Assembly: GCA_949752735.1 (NCBI GenBank) | Contig: OX457036.1 | Coordinates: 94,064,198-94,128,197, forward strand | Direction: 5' to 3' | Length of the DNA: 64,000 nucleotides | DNA from: Lumbricus terrestris | Lineage: Eukaryota; Annelida; Clitellata; Crassiclitellata; Lumbricidae | In this document: one piece after another, positions 44,890 through 56,790 of the stretch | How the letters are laid out: each line of letters opens with the position of its first letter | Position numbering within the stretch: the first letter of the stretch is position 1 | Position numbers and translations under genes: made by a program | The notes under the pieces: model-generated | What the model was told of the DNA's origin: nothing | Database searches by the model: none | What the model saw: the letters and a program-made list of their open reading frames with translations, nothing else

Positions 44890-46506
44890 TTAGTCTGTGA
44901 CATTGACTTGCTTCGTGTTCCAATCGGGAGGTTTCACTTCAACTTCGGGAGTACATCGCTTCTTCTTCTTTCTCTGTTGAATCGCACCCATCAGGTCAAA
45001 CACAAACTGCATAAATTCAACTGCTGTCATCACCGTTATTCCAAGCCATAGACTCAATGCACCGCCAATCAGGGAAAGCATTTTGTCCCCCGTCAAGGAT
45101 GCAACCTCTTTGAGTAGCATTGGAGTGTACTGATCAAAGATTACATTCAACTGGATGAAGTTATCTTCTATAACATGTGTATTTTCCAGCTTCTTGATTA
45201 CGTCTAACTGACTCTTTTCTGTCTTTCTTATCGTATCATAGACATCAAATTTATTTTTGTATATCGATCTATTAGCAATGTATTGGTCATAGAAGGTCAA
45301 CTGCGTAGAGACGTGTGGCCATGGTGCTGAAGAAACGCTAACTTGGTACTGGATTTGCTCGCACGGTTCTGGACAGGAGATTGCACAAGCATCTAAATTC
45401 ACTGTCACTTGCGTTAAACAGGCCAACTGTGTCACAAACTTGAAACTAGAAGCGCTATAGTTTGAGTCGCTGTTCTGTCCACCCATGTCTCCGCAGATGG
45501 AGTTATTGACGGATTTCATCTGAGCCTCAGTATAAAGGACATCATTCCTAACGCATTGACACTTTTTGATGAATAGTTGCTGTACGCAGATGTCGTAGCA
45601 GGCGTCTATGTCGTATACGTATGTTCTCAATTCTTTATCAGTTTTGTCAACGAGTTTCCGGTTGGTACAGTTGCCATACGGACTTTGAAGACGAGTCCGA
45701 ACTGTGCTCCATAGACGTAAAGTCGTCTCCGTTCCAGGTCCGACGCTCACTCCGTTCTTCGGGTTGGGTCGAGTTCCTGGGGCATGAACCATCACCCTGA
45801 TGCCCTTTGCACGAGATTGGATAGGCATCGGAAAGAACGTTTCTAAAAGACTTGTGGGGAAATTGGCGATGTACAGAATCATCGTCAGTCCTCTCACCTG
45901 TGTCGCATAGGAACTATTCAGCTGAATAATATCGCACAAGTTGTAGTCAGCGCTAAAGAAAGGTTTCATTGCCGGGTCAACATTGCTGATGTCCCATTCC
46001 CAGGTAAAGTAGGTCTTGTCGGTTAGAAACTCATCATTTTCAGATTTATAATTGGTTTTATTCGGCGGAAAACTCGTGAAATACGCATTGGGGTTTTGTA
46101 TCAGTGACCAGATGTAATTGTACTCTTTTGCATTCGTCAGGTTTGTCAGAGAGCGAAATTTGTCCATTGAGCACTGATTCTTTTTGTTTGCCGTCATGTT
46201 CAAGTAGGTGTTTAGGTTCGTGTCCGGATTCTGCAATCCATCACCTGTCGAATACAGCTTGCAGACAGTCACATCCGGAAAAACCGGTCGACCTGTACCC
46301 TCCTGATAGATGGACTGAACTGGGTAGCTGAAGTAGTTTACCAGTATCCCGCTGACTTGCCACAGGAGCACACCGAAGCACAGTAACACAGCCAACAGCC
46401 ATAAAGTTCGCAGCACGGTGCTTCTCGCCTTGAGAATTCGCGAGACGCCTTTCACCGAAACCGTTTCGCCAAACTTCCGCAACTCTTGTTTCACGACGGG
46501 CTCCAT
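44890..46506 (-). CDS. DEG/ENaC-family ion channel subunit, intact, single exon
   Basis: 538 residues, no intron. A short cytoplasmic N-terminus with VSVKGVSRIL replaces the usual His-Gly gating motif (Lys19-Gly20). TM1 is about 32-58 (LWLLAVLLCFGVLLWQVSG), then VFPDVTVCKL matches the post-TM1 FPAVTIC motif. A large extracellular loop follows with the family Cys pattern (CYDICVQQLFIKKCQCV; CAISCPEPCEQIQYQVSVS) and many N-x-S/T sites. TM2 is near the end (SLIGGALSLWLGITVMTAVEF), where the selectivity filter normally GxS reads GIT. A Lys-rich cytoplasmic tail closes it. Predicted trimeric sodium/cation channel of the plasma membrane; the gating stimulus is unknown. Neighbouring 54147-55756 is a tandem paralogue. 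No promoter element identified. Confidence 0.95.
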   Translation of the reverse strand: MEPVVKQELRKFGETVSVKGVSRILKARSTVLRTLWLLAVLLCFGVLLWQVSGILVNYFSYPVQSIYQEGTGRPVFPDVTVCKLYSTGDGLQNPDTNLNTYLNMTANKKNQCSMDKFRSLTNLTNAKEYNYIWSLIQNPNAYFTSFPPNKTNYKSENDEFLTDKTYFTWEWDISNVDPAMKPFFSADYNLCDIIQLNSSYATQVRGLTMILYIANFPTSLLETFFPMPIQSRAKGIRVMVHAPGTRPNPKNGVSVGPGTETTLRLWSTVRTRLQSPYGNCTNRKLVDKTDKELRTYVYDIDACYDICVQQLFIKKCQCVRNDVLYTEAQMKSVNNSICGDMGGQNSDSNYSASSFKFVTQLACLTQVTVNLDACAISCPEPCEQIQYQVSVSSAPWPHVSTQLTFYDQYIANRSIYKNKFDVYDTIRKTEKSQLDVIKKLENTHVIEDNFIQLNVIFDQYTPMLLKEVASLTGDKMLSLIGGALSLWLGITVMTAVEFMQFVFDLMGAIQQRKKKKRCTPEVEVKPPDWNTKQVNVTD

Positions 46507-47402
46507 AGACGTGTATGCTATTCGTAGAAATTAGATCTTGGTTTAGACTAACGTGGAAAATAAACTGACCAGCCTGAATGGCTTAGAGGCAAAACTGCTG
46601 CCTATTTAATTTCTTCAGCACGCAATAGCCTAATTACGGTCAAGATATTGTCAGAAACAGACCAATGTCTGATTTGTTGTAGACGTAAGCAGTTCGATCT
46701 GTAGCCTAGATTATGTCTAAAGTTCGAATAGGCCTAACATAGCAATCCTAAACTACAAATCTTTCTCAGCACTTCTACGCTGACGAGAGTTGTCGAAGCC
46801 CAGAAAACACTCTAATGCACATACTTATATAGTACGACATCATTAGATAGACCTACGATAGCAACGATCCTTGCCGATTAATATCTGCCATCGTCAACTC
46901 CTATGTTGCTTTCACTACACCCACACACGGCGCATGCTAGGCTACTCGCACAAATGCATCATTGAATACAATTAGGCTAGTCTATAGATACAATAAATAC
47001 AGCTTTTCGAACAACCACAATTATATAGGCATATATAGAAGTCACGTACTGCATGTGATTTAGGCTAGCACACCGAAAAATACGGTATAACGATTGCCAA
47101 ACAGTATCACACAATAGGCCCAACATTGGATAAAATCATGGGATACGCATGGAGGCACACATTCATCACTTCCTTGCGTGTTTACTGGACTCTCAACAAA
47201 AACGTCGGCGGCATATAATTATCACAATGCTAAACGGAAACATTAGAGGGATTAATTGAACGGTTACGTCGTGTCTCGCTCAATGTAAAGATCGATGGCA
47301 ATTAACATGCATTAACAAAAACCAAGGGAACGATACGAAATAGGCCTACTACATAATTATTACACAGCTGAGCGGCTCACATGTCCGAGGTCTGGGAACA
47401 AG

Positions 47403-47717
47403 CATGGGCGGAGTTTGGTTCTCGTTCTGGGGGGCTGGAAAAATTTGGTCCAGGGCTAGCCGCGCCGAAAAAATTTGTACCCGGCCCCAAAAAGTTGATG
47501 ACCTTTTTACTCTTTTTAAATCGTCTACTTAAAATCTCACGAAAAGTACGTACGTTTCCTCGGCCAAAAAAGTTGATGAGCTTTTTTTAATCGTTTACTT
47601 TGAAGTTTTTAGGGGGCTAAGTCCGGGAAAAGATACCATTTACACGGTAAAAAATGATTATATGGGACTTCTTGGGGGGGAGCTTAACCCCCTAACCTCT
47701 GATAAACTCCGCCCATG
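47403..47717. mobile_element. hAT-like MITE, ~315 bp
   Basis: Perfect inverted ends CATGGGCGGAGTTT and AAACTCCGCCCATG, related to the element at 41423-41656 in reversed internal order (TTAGGGGGCTAAGTCCGGG inside). The flanking duplication is poor (about 5 of 8). Confidence 0.75.
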
Positions 47718-48000
47718 GGGACGCGTCCTTATAGGCCTACTCGTGCCATGGCCATGAACGTAGAACCTGGTATAGTAAGACGAACCTCGGATAATTATAA
47801 TAATTATTATTACCGGTACCGCGAGAGCGATAATAGAGGAAATTGGTCACACGAGTCAGATAAGATATAAGATACAATAAGATAAGATAAGATATAAGAT
47901 GCAATAAGCAGGGCTGAAAGTGGTTCGGAAAAGTTGCCCGGTCTGACGTTTTGCGGAAAGCGCCGAAGGTACGAAGCCCATACACATCAAAGTTCTCTCC

Positions 48001-48083
48001 TTAACCCTTTCCCGCCGGAATTGTTTTGATACCTATCCTGTTAATGGAGTCACGGGTGACCCCATCCGGCGGGAAAGAGTTAA
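48001..48083. mobile_element. Tiny piggyBac-like MITE flanked by TTAA
   Basis: TTAACCCTTTCCCGCCGG at the left and CCGGCGGGAAAGAGTTAA at the right form near-perfect inverted ends, with TTAA at both sides. The total is 83 bp including the duplicated TTAA. TTAA targets are characteristic of piggyBac-type transposition. Confidence 0.82.
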
Positions 48084-48171
48084 CCTACAACTCCGTATAG
48101 TGCTCCCAGCAGAGTTATTTTCGCGAACTGCTCACCATCCAGCCAACCCGTTCTACGTACCCGATCATCCG

Positions 48172-48371
<200 letters not shown>

Positions 48372-48394
48372 CGCCTCCAACTTCCAAGTCATCT

Positions 48395-48840
48395 CAAGTT
48401 CTTCAACCGGGCCATATCCAACACAGCACCACGCCTTTGGAATAATGATCTGCCGCCTGAATTCCGATCTTTTTCAGTTCCTCCACCATCATTACTCATC
48501 ACACACCATCACCTTCCTCAGGCTCCTCTATCCATCACACATCGGGCTTTTCATTCGAAAATGAAGTCACACCTTTTCAAAAACTCTTACTATGTCTCAT
48601 CTTATCCTCTCCCTTCAAATTCCCGGCCCAGACGACACTCGCCTTAATAGCTGTCCCGCCCCCTTCTGATCCTTTGGTCACTCGACCCGGACCATCTTCG
48701 GACTACTCTTACGGAGAACCCTTTTGACTCAATGCAGCTCTCGTGAATAAGCTGGTGCCCCGCGATTGTCTTTCGAGTAGCGTTTTAGAAGTTTGGAGAT
48801 TACGGTTGTAATCGATTACGATTACTAGCAAAGGGAGGGG
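48395..48840 (+). mobile_element. Second-family LINE fragment (C-terminus and 3' UTR)
   Basis: The frame PRLWNNDLPPEFRSFS followed by KMKSHLFKN is a LINE reverse-transcriptase C-terminus distinct from the main family. The 3' UTR has GTGAATAAGCTGGTGCCCCG and ends in ATTACG-type repeats. Confidence 0.7.
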
Positions 48841-50289
48841 TTTGGTGGAGGAGATATGCCCATCCACCATTATAAAAATGTTTTTTAAATTACACGCTGC
48901 AATGGTATAGCATTTTAGACTGTCATATTATAGCGAAAATGTTCATAATTTCAATGCTGATAGTCGTGGTTTACGACTTCAAAGGTGTCTCCTTCTATTG
49001 TTTAAATCTGTCAAAATTTAAATTCTTATCTGTAATAGTGTTATTTTAGGCTGGCATTTAAGCAAAATCTCTTATAATTTCATTGCTGAAAGACTTGATT
49101 TAAGAGTTCAACAAATATCCCCTCCCCAATGGTCAAATTTGATGAATTTCCACATTGCAGTAGTTGCATTTGGGCTTCAGGCTGTCATTTTAACGAAACA
49201 GCTCATCATTTCAGTGCCGAAAGTCGCGGTTTATGACTTCAAAAGACAGATGAGAGCCCTTGTATTTTTAAACATTTTTTTACATAATTATCCACACTGC
49301 AGTGGCATCATTTTAAGCTGTCATCTCAACAAATTTCTCATAATTATTAATTCATTGATGAACGAAAATTTAATGGCTCAAGTGTTCAATGAATGTCTCC
49401 ACCACCGTCACCACGTCATATACGCCTATACATTTTTGAATTTCCACACTGCAGAGGTAGAATTTTTTGCTATCGTAACAAAATTGCTTGTTATGGATAA
49501 ACAGTGGATAACACTCTAGACATTTAAAGAGTCTAATGATATTTTCGAAATATTTCTGAAATATTGGGGATATCAGCATCTCCATCCCCAACCGCAAATT
49601 TCGGGATCCGCCCTCTGGCCCCATAAGTCCCCGCCTATGAATGCTGCTGCTAATTTAACACCCCATTTCATAATGTAGTTGTACAGGACTACCGGCGTAG
49701 CCCCTCCCAGGAAGCCGGCAAGCCGCCAGTAACGTTATGGTGCACATACCTCATCACGGGTCGGCGGCATGTTTAACATATCTGCAGTGTATTCATTGGC
49801 ATAAGCATCTACGCTATAGTCAATTGCCGAATTTTTTAAAATTCCTACCGTTTTAACCTAGTTTTTTTCGAATGACGACCTTTTTTAGTCATTCGCAACT
49901 GATTTTTGGTAAACAAGCGACCCGGCTGAGACCCGGCAACAGCAGGTCTCGAAAATCGATGCCTAGTCGCAGACCCGGACCGACCCGGCTCACTTTCAGC
50001 CCTGACAATAAGATAAGATATAAGATACAAATGTCAGGAGATGTCATGGGAGGAAGCTGAAGGACTGGCGATGGATAGGGACGAGTGGAAGAGATGCGTT
50101 GCCCGATGTGCAGACCTGCACGGGAAGGACTATAAGTGGCCTACTAAAGTAAGTATAAGATACAATAAGATAAGAGAGGACTTTGGACCCAGTTGATGAA
50201 ATTTTCGTACCTCCTCGGCCGACGAGCATGCGTGAACTGCTGTGGCAAAAAATCAAACGTTTGTCTTCATTTAGTCCTCCACTCTAGAA

Positions 50290-50395
50290 TCAGTTCTCTC
50301 GATCCGCCTGTGAATAAGCTGGTTCCCGCGACTTGGCTTTTGTGGGCGCTGTAGAAGTCTCGAGATTACGATTACGATCCGTTGTAGTGAGGCTG
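50290..50395 (+). mobile_element. Second-family LINE 3' UTR fragment
   Basis: TGTGAATAAGCTGGTTCCCG through GAAGTCTCGAGATTACGATT matches the tail at 48735-48840. Confidence 0.65.
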
Positions 50396-50704
50396 TTAAC
50401 GTAACATATATTGCATTTTTGGTGCTACTAGCAGAAAGAAAGAGTTCAGAAAGAAATTCTGAAAAAGTGATAGAATATATACAGGGTACTGCCATGCAGT
50501 TAAAGCAATGGGGAATTTTTCCCGTTTTCTCCCATTGGGTGCAATGTAATGTAAATCTTCGAGAATTTCTCAGTGCCCACAAAAGCCACGTCAGGGAGAC
50601 CAGCTTAATCTCCGGCGCTATATCAAATCAAGTCCGCAATAGCCAGAGCTACCTTTTTCGTTCCGGGTATTCGGGTGTGTTCCAGGAGCATGAAAACCGG
50701 GGGA

Positions 50705-50743
50705 TAAAGAGAGAAAAAGAGAGACAGAGACAGAGACAGAGAC

Positions 50744-50802
<59 letters not shown>

Positions 50803-50824
50803 GGAGAGAGGGAGAGAGAGAGAC

Positions 50825-50869
<45 letters not shown>

Positions 50870-50965
50870 GGGAGAGAGGGAGAGAGGGATAGAGAGAGAG
50901 GGAGAGAGGGAGGGAGAGACAGACAGACAGACAGAGACAGACAGACAGACAGACAGAGACAGAAT
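50705..50965. repeat. (GA)n/(GACA)n microsatellite
   Basis: A mix of GA and GACA units. It is the purine-strand counterpart of the array at 48172, 2.4 kb away, so the two could form an inverted pair. Confidence 0.97.
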
Positions 50966-51159
50966 GTCGAAGGAGGTATAATGTCTGTCCACCGAGCGTG
51001 GGTGTCATTTCCATTGCGATTCTAACTTCTAAGGTTTTAAAATTATGACAATAATGGAAAATGACGGCCATTTTGGACTCCATCCTGATTTTCAAAAAGA
51101 GTTCCTGACGGACTGTGTGGCACTTTTGGCATGTTATTTTACTCATATTCCTACACCTA

Positions 51160-51598
51160 TGGGGCCGTCCACAAAGTACGTCACGCTCTAGGGGGGAGGG
51201 GGTGTAAGAAAGTGTGACAGTTTGTGACAGGGGGTCAGGCCATGTGTGACGTCACACATTTATTTTTAAAATTCTTTATTATATTTTTTGTTCTTAGTAC
51301 CTAAAATCCGACCCGGCCCGGCTAGGCGTGTCTAAAACCCGGCCTGGCGGGATAAAAGTTGATTTCCCGTCACTATCAAAGCGTTTAGGGACACACGTCA
51401 CTATCAGAAGGATTATCGATAGTATCCTAGGGTTTAGAGAGTTAGGTAAATGGTTATGTTTTTAAACTTTTTGTTCGAACGTGTGACGTACTTTAGGGGG
51501 GGGGGGGTCCGAGATTTGTGACAGTTTGTGACAGGGGGGAGGGGGGGGGGTAAAAATGGTCAAAAATACCGTGACGTACTTTATGGACGGCTCCTATC
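51160..51598. mobile_element. MITE with GGCCGTCCACAAAGTACGTCAC ends (first 20: GGCCGTCCACAAAGTACGTC)
   Basis: The left end GGCCGTCCACAAAGTACGTC and right end GACGTACTTTATGGACGGC are inverted with few mismatches. Subterminal GTGTGACAGTTTGTGACAGG occurs near both ends. No ORF. I recognise this terminus as widespread in animals but do not assign a superfamily. Confidence 0.78.
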
Positions 51599-51907
51599 CT
51601 GAAAACTTCAGCTTGCTACGAGCTATTTCCACATTTTGATCTAATGCTTCTGGAATACATCCAATGGGGAATCTGGAAAAAATCCCGTTTTTAACTGGCC
51701 CTATATAAATCACACTTTTGTCAGAATTTCTTTCTGAACTCCCAATTTTTTACTTTGCTTGTAGCACCAAAATGCACAATAACGATGTTTTCGACCGCTA
51801 AAAACTCCGGCCATAGGCCTAATTGGCGCGTTATGGATAACACGCTGGCGTAGCCTACATGTATAAGAACTTAGAGCAAGAGCTAGCGAGTTCGCGCCTC
51901 GTATAGG

Positions 51908-52065
51908 CAGTGGCGTAGGCAAGGGGGGTTTCGGGGGTTAAACCCCCCCATTGGCTCCGAAAAAAAGATTTTTTAAGGTTATTTTTCCATTTAAGTAAGA
52001 AAAATAGCAAAAAACAGGGTTTCCGGCCATAAACCCCCCATGAAAAATTCCTGGCTACGCCACTG
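51908..52065. mobile_element. hAT-like MITE, 158 bp
   Basis: Ends CAGTGGCGTAGGCAAGG and TGGCTACGCCACTG; flanks CGTATAGG (51900-51907) and CGTACAGG (52066-52073), 7 of 8 identical. Interior GGGGGTTAAACCCCCCC. Confidence 0.82.
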
Positions 52066-52094
52066 CGTACAGGGCGGACGTGCTTTGTATGTTG

Positions 52095-52255
52095 CTATTA
52101 GCGCTGATATATAGATATTCGTTTAATTGACAGAATAACCGGTCGACATAACGCGACAGTTAACAAGCACAAAGAAGCAGCGAATAACGCCTAGGAAACG
52201 TTTTTATACAGCATCCGTGTTATGAAGTTTTTTAAATTGTTTTTATTGTTTTTAC
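52095..52255 (-). mobile_element. Short element X, copy 2 (reverse)
   Basis: The reverse complement contains CATAACACGGATGCTGTATA, GCTTCTTTGTGCTTGTTAAC and TGTCGACCGGTTATTC, colinear with 42535-42658. No coding capacity. Confidence 0.7.
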
Positions 52256-52539
52256 TGGATGCGGTCTAGAGCGCAGATTGTGTTTACCAGGACGTCTATA
52301 AGTGAAAAATGTATGAAGAACATGATCTTTGATTAATTACTATAATGCTCCATGCTGTCTGTTCTGTTAGTAGGCCTATAGTAGGCTAATTAATATTTTA
52401 TGTATTCTGTCATCTAAGTTCCTGTAAACTGTTTCGGTTGCATTTTGTACACTGTAACCGGTTGCGGTCTGTTAACCGGATCGTTGAATAAACGAAAATT
52501 ATTTTTAGGGCATACGTTCTTCGTTAACTGCTGGCAGGC

Positions 52540-52655
52540 CTACTCAAGGGCCCAGGCACCTCCTCAATACTACTTTCACATTGGGGGCGCCTTTGATTGG
52601 TGTGCACTTTGAGATCGAGGCGCTTTATAAATTATTTCTAATCCAATAGGCATAG
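52540..52655 (+). mobile_element. LINE 3'-end fragment
   Basis: TTGGGGGCGCCTTTGATTGG then GAGGCGCTTTATAAATTATT, the conserved tail. Confidence 0.65.
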
Positions 52656-52788
52656 AATACTTGATGAGTGTCGCAAGTCGCAACTATCGATATTACTATT
52701 TACTCTAAATATAGAAATCGATGGTCGCAAACTTCTGCAGTCTGCAATGACAATTATTATGACACCATAAACACGCGTTTATGTGATA

Positions 52789-53290
52789 CTAGATGTGTAA
52801 CCCGGCGTTTCCCGGGAAATTTATGGTTTTAAACACTACTCCATTGTGGTACCCAACGTTGACCGCTAAATTTCGGGTTTTCGCCAAACCTCTACCCCAC
52901 CCCGCTTCCCCAAGAAGCCAGACGTAACCCGCCCATGCGGGGCGCTACGGAAATTATTACTGGGGGGTATGACGTCATTCGGGATGTAGACTATTTTACT
53001 AAAGCTCGATACTGTTTACCAAATAAGCGTGAGCGACGAAATCTGTCTTAAAACGCTTCTGTCTTAAAACGCTAATAACTCGAGTTCTAAAGTGAAATTT
53101 AGGGTTTTAAACACTACTCCACTCTGGTACCCATCGTTGACTGCTAAATTTCGGGTTTTCGCCAACCCTCCACCCCACCTCGCTTCCCCAAAAAGTCAAA
53201 CTTGACCCACCCCTGCGGGGCGCTACGGAAATTACTGGGCGGGTATGACGTCATGCGGAGTAGACTCTTGACTAAAGCGCTAGAGTGATC
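52789..53290 (-). mobile_element. Helitron-like element, 3' end plus ~278-bp tandem repeat
   Basis: On the minus strand the end reads CCCGGGAAACGCCGGGTT (hairpin) then ACACATCTAGT: a hairpin about 10 bases before CTAG|T, as in Helitron 3' termini. The body contains two tandem units of about 278 bp, each with GGTTTTAAACACTACTCCA and GCGGGGCGCTACGGAAATTA, starting at about 52824 and 53102. The 5' end was not found. Confidence 0.65.
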
Positions 53291-53985
53291 AATTATTGAT
53301 GAAATCTGTCTTAAAACGCTAATAATTCTTGTTTTAAACTGAATTAAAACCTGAAAATAGTTGCGCTCACCTTATAATTTGGGTAAGAATCGATTGCAAT
53401 TTTTTTGGTAAACCGACGCTGTTTCATTTCCGAGCCTATTCTGCAGGGGAGAGTCAAAAGCGTACAAACAAATAAATAAACATATGGAAAGTGTTTCGGA
53501 ATTATAATATAGATGACGCCAAATCCAGATTTTCAGAGGGCTGTAAAGTTTTACCAAAGATTTCCCCGGTTAAATCTTTGAGCTTTACACAGCAATGGAT
53601 ATACGATTTTTCAAAGTTCACGCAGTTAGGCCTGTAGGCAAACTACTATAACAATATTAATATCGAATAGACAATATATTAGACAATAATTAGGTGGAAA
53701 AGGTTAGGCTACGAGATTGTTATTCTATCAATGTTGTCTATAGATAATTCAGGTAGGCCTAATTCTGCTCTTTGTGAAAAATTTAGAGTGAGTTCTACCA
53801 TTTTTAGCGCTGCGACTCAAGATCATTATGCCTAATTCAACCTATAAATTCAAGAGGACTTAAGCTAAAAGTTGCAATCATTTAAGAGAATAGCATAGTT
53901 AGCAAAAGCTATTGTCAACGACTCTTTAAAAATCGCATACAAACGAATGTAACTAAACTATTTTAATTCGATAACTTTGAGCGTC
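53290..53985. other. Intergenic DNA, no feature recognised
   Basis: AT-rich, with no long frame and no visible repeat ends. It lies between the Helitron-like repeat and the duplicated channel unit. Confidence 0.5.
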
Positions 53986-55787
53986 CTTTGTAAAAAAAAG
54001 GCAAAAAGTAAAACCGATGATGAACTCCTACGGAAACTAGAATGGTGCAATTGTGCTATAGGTCTATAGCTCATTTATTTTTTTGTGCGTCATAGTCAGC
54101 AAAAATTTGTTAGTTCTTGAGATTCCCCATCGGACTGCTAAAGCTTTCAGTCTGTGACACTGACTTGCTTCGTGTTCCAATCGGAAGGCTTCACTTCAAC
54201 TTCGGGAGTACATCGCTTCTTCTTCTTTCTCTGTTGAATCGCATCCATCAGGTCAAACACAAACTGCATAAATTCAACTGCTGTCATCACCGTTATTCCA
54301 AGCCATAGACTCAATGCACCGCCAACCAGTGAAAGCATTTTGTCCCCAGTCAACGATGCAACCTCTTTGAGAAGCATTGGAGTGTACTCATCAAAGATTA
54401 TATTCAACTGGATGAAGTTATCTTCTATAACATGTGTATTTTCCAGCTTCTTGATTATGTTTAGTTGGCTCTTTTCTGTCTTTCTTATCGTATCATATAC
54501 GTCAAATTTGTTACCGTAGATCGACTCATTAGCAATATATAGATCGTAGAAGGTCAGCTGGGTAGAGACGTGTGGCCATGGTGCTGAAGAAACACTAACA
54601 TCGTATAGGTATTCGTTGCACGGTTCTGGACAAATGCTTTCGCAATAATCTAAATTCACTGTCACTTGCATTATACAGACCAACTGTGTCACAAACTTGA
54701 AACTAGAAGCGTCATCGTTTGAGTCGCTGTTCTGTCCACCCATGTCTCCGCAGATGGAGTTATTGACGGATTTCATCTGAGCCGCAGTATAAAGGACATC
54801 ATTTCTAACGCATTGACACTCATCGATGAATTGCTGCTGTACGCAGATGTCGTAGCAGGCGTCTATGTCGTATGTTCCCAATTCTTTATCAGTTTCGTCG
54901 ACGAGTTTCCGGTTGGTACAGTTGCCATACGGACTTTGAAGACGAGTCCGAACCGTGCTCCGTAGACGTAAAGTCGTTTCTGTTCCAGGTCCGACGCTAA
55001 CTCCGTTCTTCGGGTTGGGCCGAATACCTGGGGCATGAACCATCACCCTGATGCCCTTTGCCCGAGACTGGGTAGGCATCGGAAAGAACGTATCTAAAAG
55101 ACTTGTGGGGAAATTGGCGATGTACAGAATCAACGTCAGTCCTCTCACCTGTGTCGCATAAGAACTATTCAGCTGAATAGTATCGCACAAATTGTAGTCA
55201 GCGCTAAAGAAAGGTGAAATAGTCGAGTCAGCATCGCTGATGTCCCATTCCCAGGTAAAGTAATTCATGTCGGTTAGAAACTCATCGTTTTCAGATTTAT
55301 AATTGGTTTCATTCGGCGGAAAACTCGTGAAATACGCATTGGGGTTTTGTATCTGTGACCAGATGTAATTGTAATCTTTACATTCGTCAGGTTTGTCAGA
55401 GAGCGAAATTTGTCCAGTGGGCACTGATTTTTCTTGTTTGCCGTCATGTTCAAGTAGGTTTTTAGGTTCGTGTCCGGATTCTGCAATCCATCACCTGTCG
55501 AATACAGCTTGCAGACAGTCACATCCGGAAAAACCGGTCGACCTGTACCCTCCTGATAGATGGTCTGAACTGGATAGCTGAAGTAATTTACCAGTATCCC
55601 GCTGACTTGCCACAGGAGCACACCGAAGCATAGTAGCACAGCCAACAGCCATAAAGTTCGCAGCACGGTGCTTCTCGCCTTGAGAATTCGCGAGACGCCT
55701 TTCACCGAAACCGTTTCGCCAAACTTCCGCAACTCTTGTTTCACGACTGGCTCCATAGACGTGTATGCTATTCGTAGAAATTAGATC
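53985..55787 (-). repeat. Tandem duplication unit, copy 2 (copy 1 at ~44755-46536)
   Basis: Homology between the two channel copies extends about 30 bp 5' of the ATG (GACGTGTATGCTATTCGTAG in both) and about 130-160 bp past the stop (GAACT.CTA.G...CTAGAATG in both). The spacing is about 9.25 kb. The short flanks and lack of introns are compatible with DNA duplication or a retrocopied ancestor. Confidence 0.8.
54147..55756 (-). pseudogene. DEG/ENaC-family channel, tandem copy with one-base frameshift
   Basis: Same architecture and very similar sequence to 44890-46506, with SVKGVSRIL, TM1, FPDVTVC, the Cys-rich loop, TM2 with LGITVMTAVEF and the Lys-rich tail. The frame breaks at about 55377-55381. 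Where the intact copy has a run of four A on the coding strand, this copy has three, so the first 130 or so residues and the remaining 415 lie in different frames. Further downstream there is a 6-base in-frame deletion relative to copy 1 (YVYDID against YDID). Everything else is open, so decay is recent, or the shift is an assembly error. Listed as pseudogene on the sequence as given. Confidence 0.85.
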
Positions 55788-55944
55788 ATAGATGTGTAGG
55801 CCGATTTTATACTCTTCGAAGAAATTGGGTGTTGGCGAAAATCTTCAGTCTACTGACCTATGGCAGGTACCGCATAATAGTTTTAATCGGGCCACGTTAG
55901 TTTCATGCAAACACGTCAATGGCTGATTTACTGTAGCTATATAG

Positions 55945-56140
55945 GGCAGGGGTGTCAAAGAGCTGGCCCGCGGGCCATTTCTGGCCCGCCGACGATTTTT
56001 TTCTGGCCCGCGGAGCCTTCCCTAAAGAATACAAAATTAGAGGATAAAAGTTCAAATTTTTATATTTTACAGTCAGCGACAAATACATGGAAGCTTTTTC
56101 TTACTGACCTCACTTTTGCTCAGACGCACAGCTCTGTGTA
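55945..56140. mobile_element. hAT-like left end, truncated
   Basis: GCAGGGGTGTCAAAGAGCTG then GGCCCGCGGGCC is the well-known CAGGGGTGTCAAA hAT terminus. No matching right end was found before the LINE fragment at 56155. Confidence 0.6.
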
Positions 56141-56154
56141 GACTATGTATCTAT

Positions 56155-56300
56155 TCATTCATTCTATTATATGTATTTATATAGCGCCTCTTCAAGGGGG
56201 CTATTCTGAGGCGGTCCCAACCTCAGAGCGGCCAAACAAAACAGTCTTACGATGAGAAAGGAAAACCTGGGAAGGATTTTTACAAAGAGAGCGGAGGATC
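56155..56300 (-). mobile_element. LINE 3' end, left side of gap
   Basis: CATTCATTCTATTATATG then TATATAGCGCCTCTTCAAGG on +, i.e. an inverted LINE tail running into the N gap. Confidence 0.85.
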
Positions 56301-56500
56301 NNNNNNNNNNNNNNNNNNNNNNNNNNNNNNNNNNNNNNNNNNNNNNNNNNNNNNNNNNNNNNNNNNNNNNNNNNNNNNNNNNNNNNNNNNNNNNNNNNNN
56401 NNNNNNNNNNNNNNNNNNNNNNNNNNNNNNNNNNNNNNNNNNNNNNNNNNNNNNNNNNNNNNNNNNNNNNNNNNNNNNNNNNNNNNNNNNNNNNNNNNNN
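56301..56500. other. Assembly gap, 200 N
   Basis: Exactly 200 undetermined bases. The round length suggests a scaffold gap of estimated or default size. Confidence 1.
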
Positions 56501-56790
56501 CTTTTTACTCCAGTCTCGGTTTCTCTGGGCCGTCGTTCGCTGCGGTCAGCTGCCCGCGGTGACTTTCTTGTCCCTTTTTGTCGTACCGCTACTATGCAGC
56601 GAAGAGCATTTTCCGTGGTGGGTCCAGTTATCTGGAATGGCCTCCCTGCGGCTCTCCGTTCGCTTCCCCGTGACTCTGCTGGCTCTTTCTACCGTCTTCT
56701 CAAGACCTTTCTCTTTGACCAGGCCTGGGTTGGGAGCGCCTCTGAGTAGAGATCTTGAAGGGGCGCTATATAAATTCATGTGATTGATTA
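56501..56790 (+). mobile_element. LINE C-terminus and 3' end, right side of gap
   Basis: The open frame GRRSLRSAARGDFLVPFCRT, then FSVVGPVIWNGLPAALRSL, then VGSASE and stop, followed by GAAGGGGCGCTATATAAATT. It is the closest relative here of the intact LINE, in the opposite orientation to the fragment left of the gap. Confidence 0.9.
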
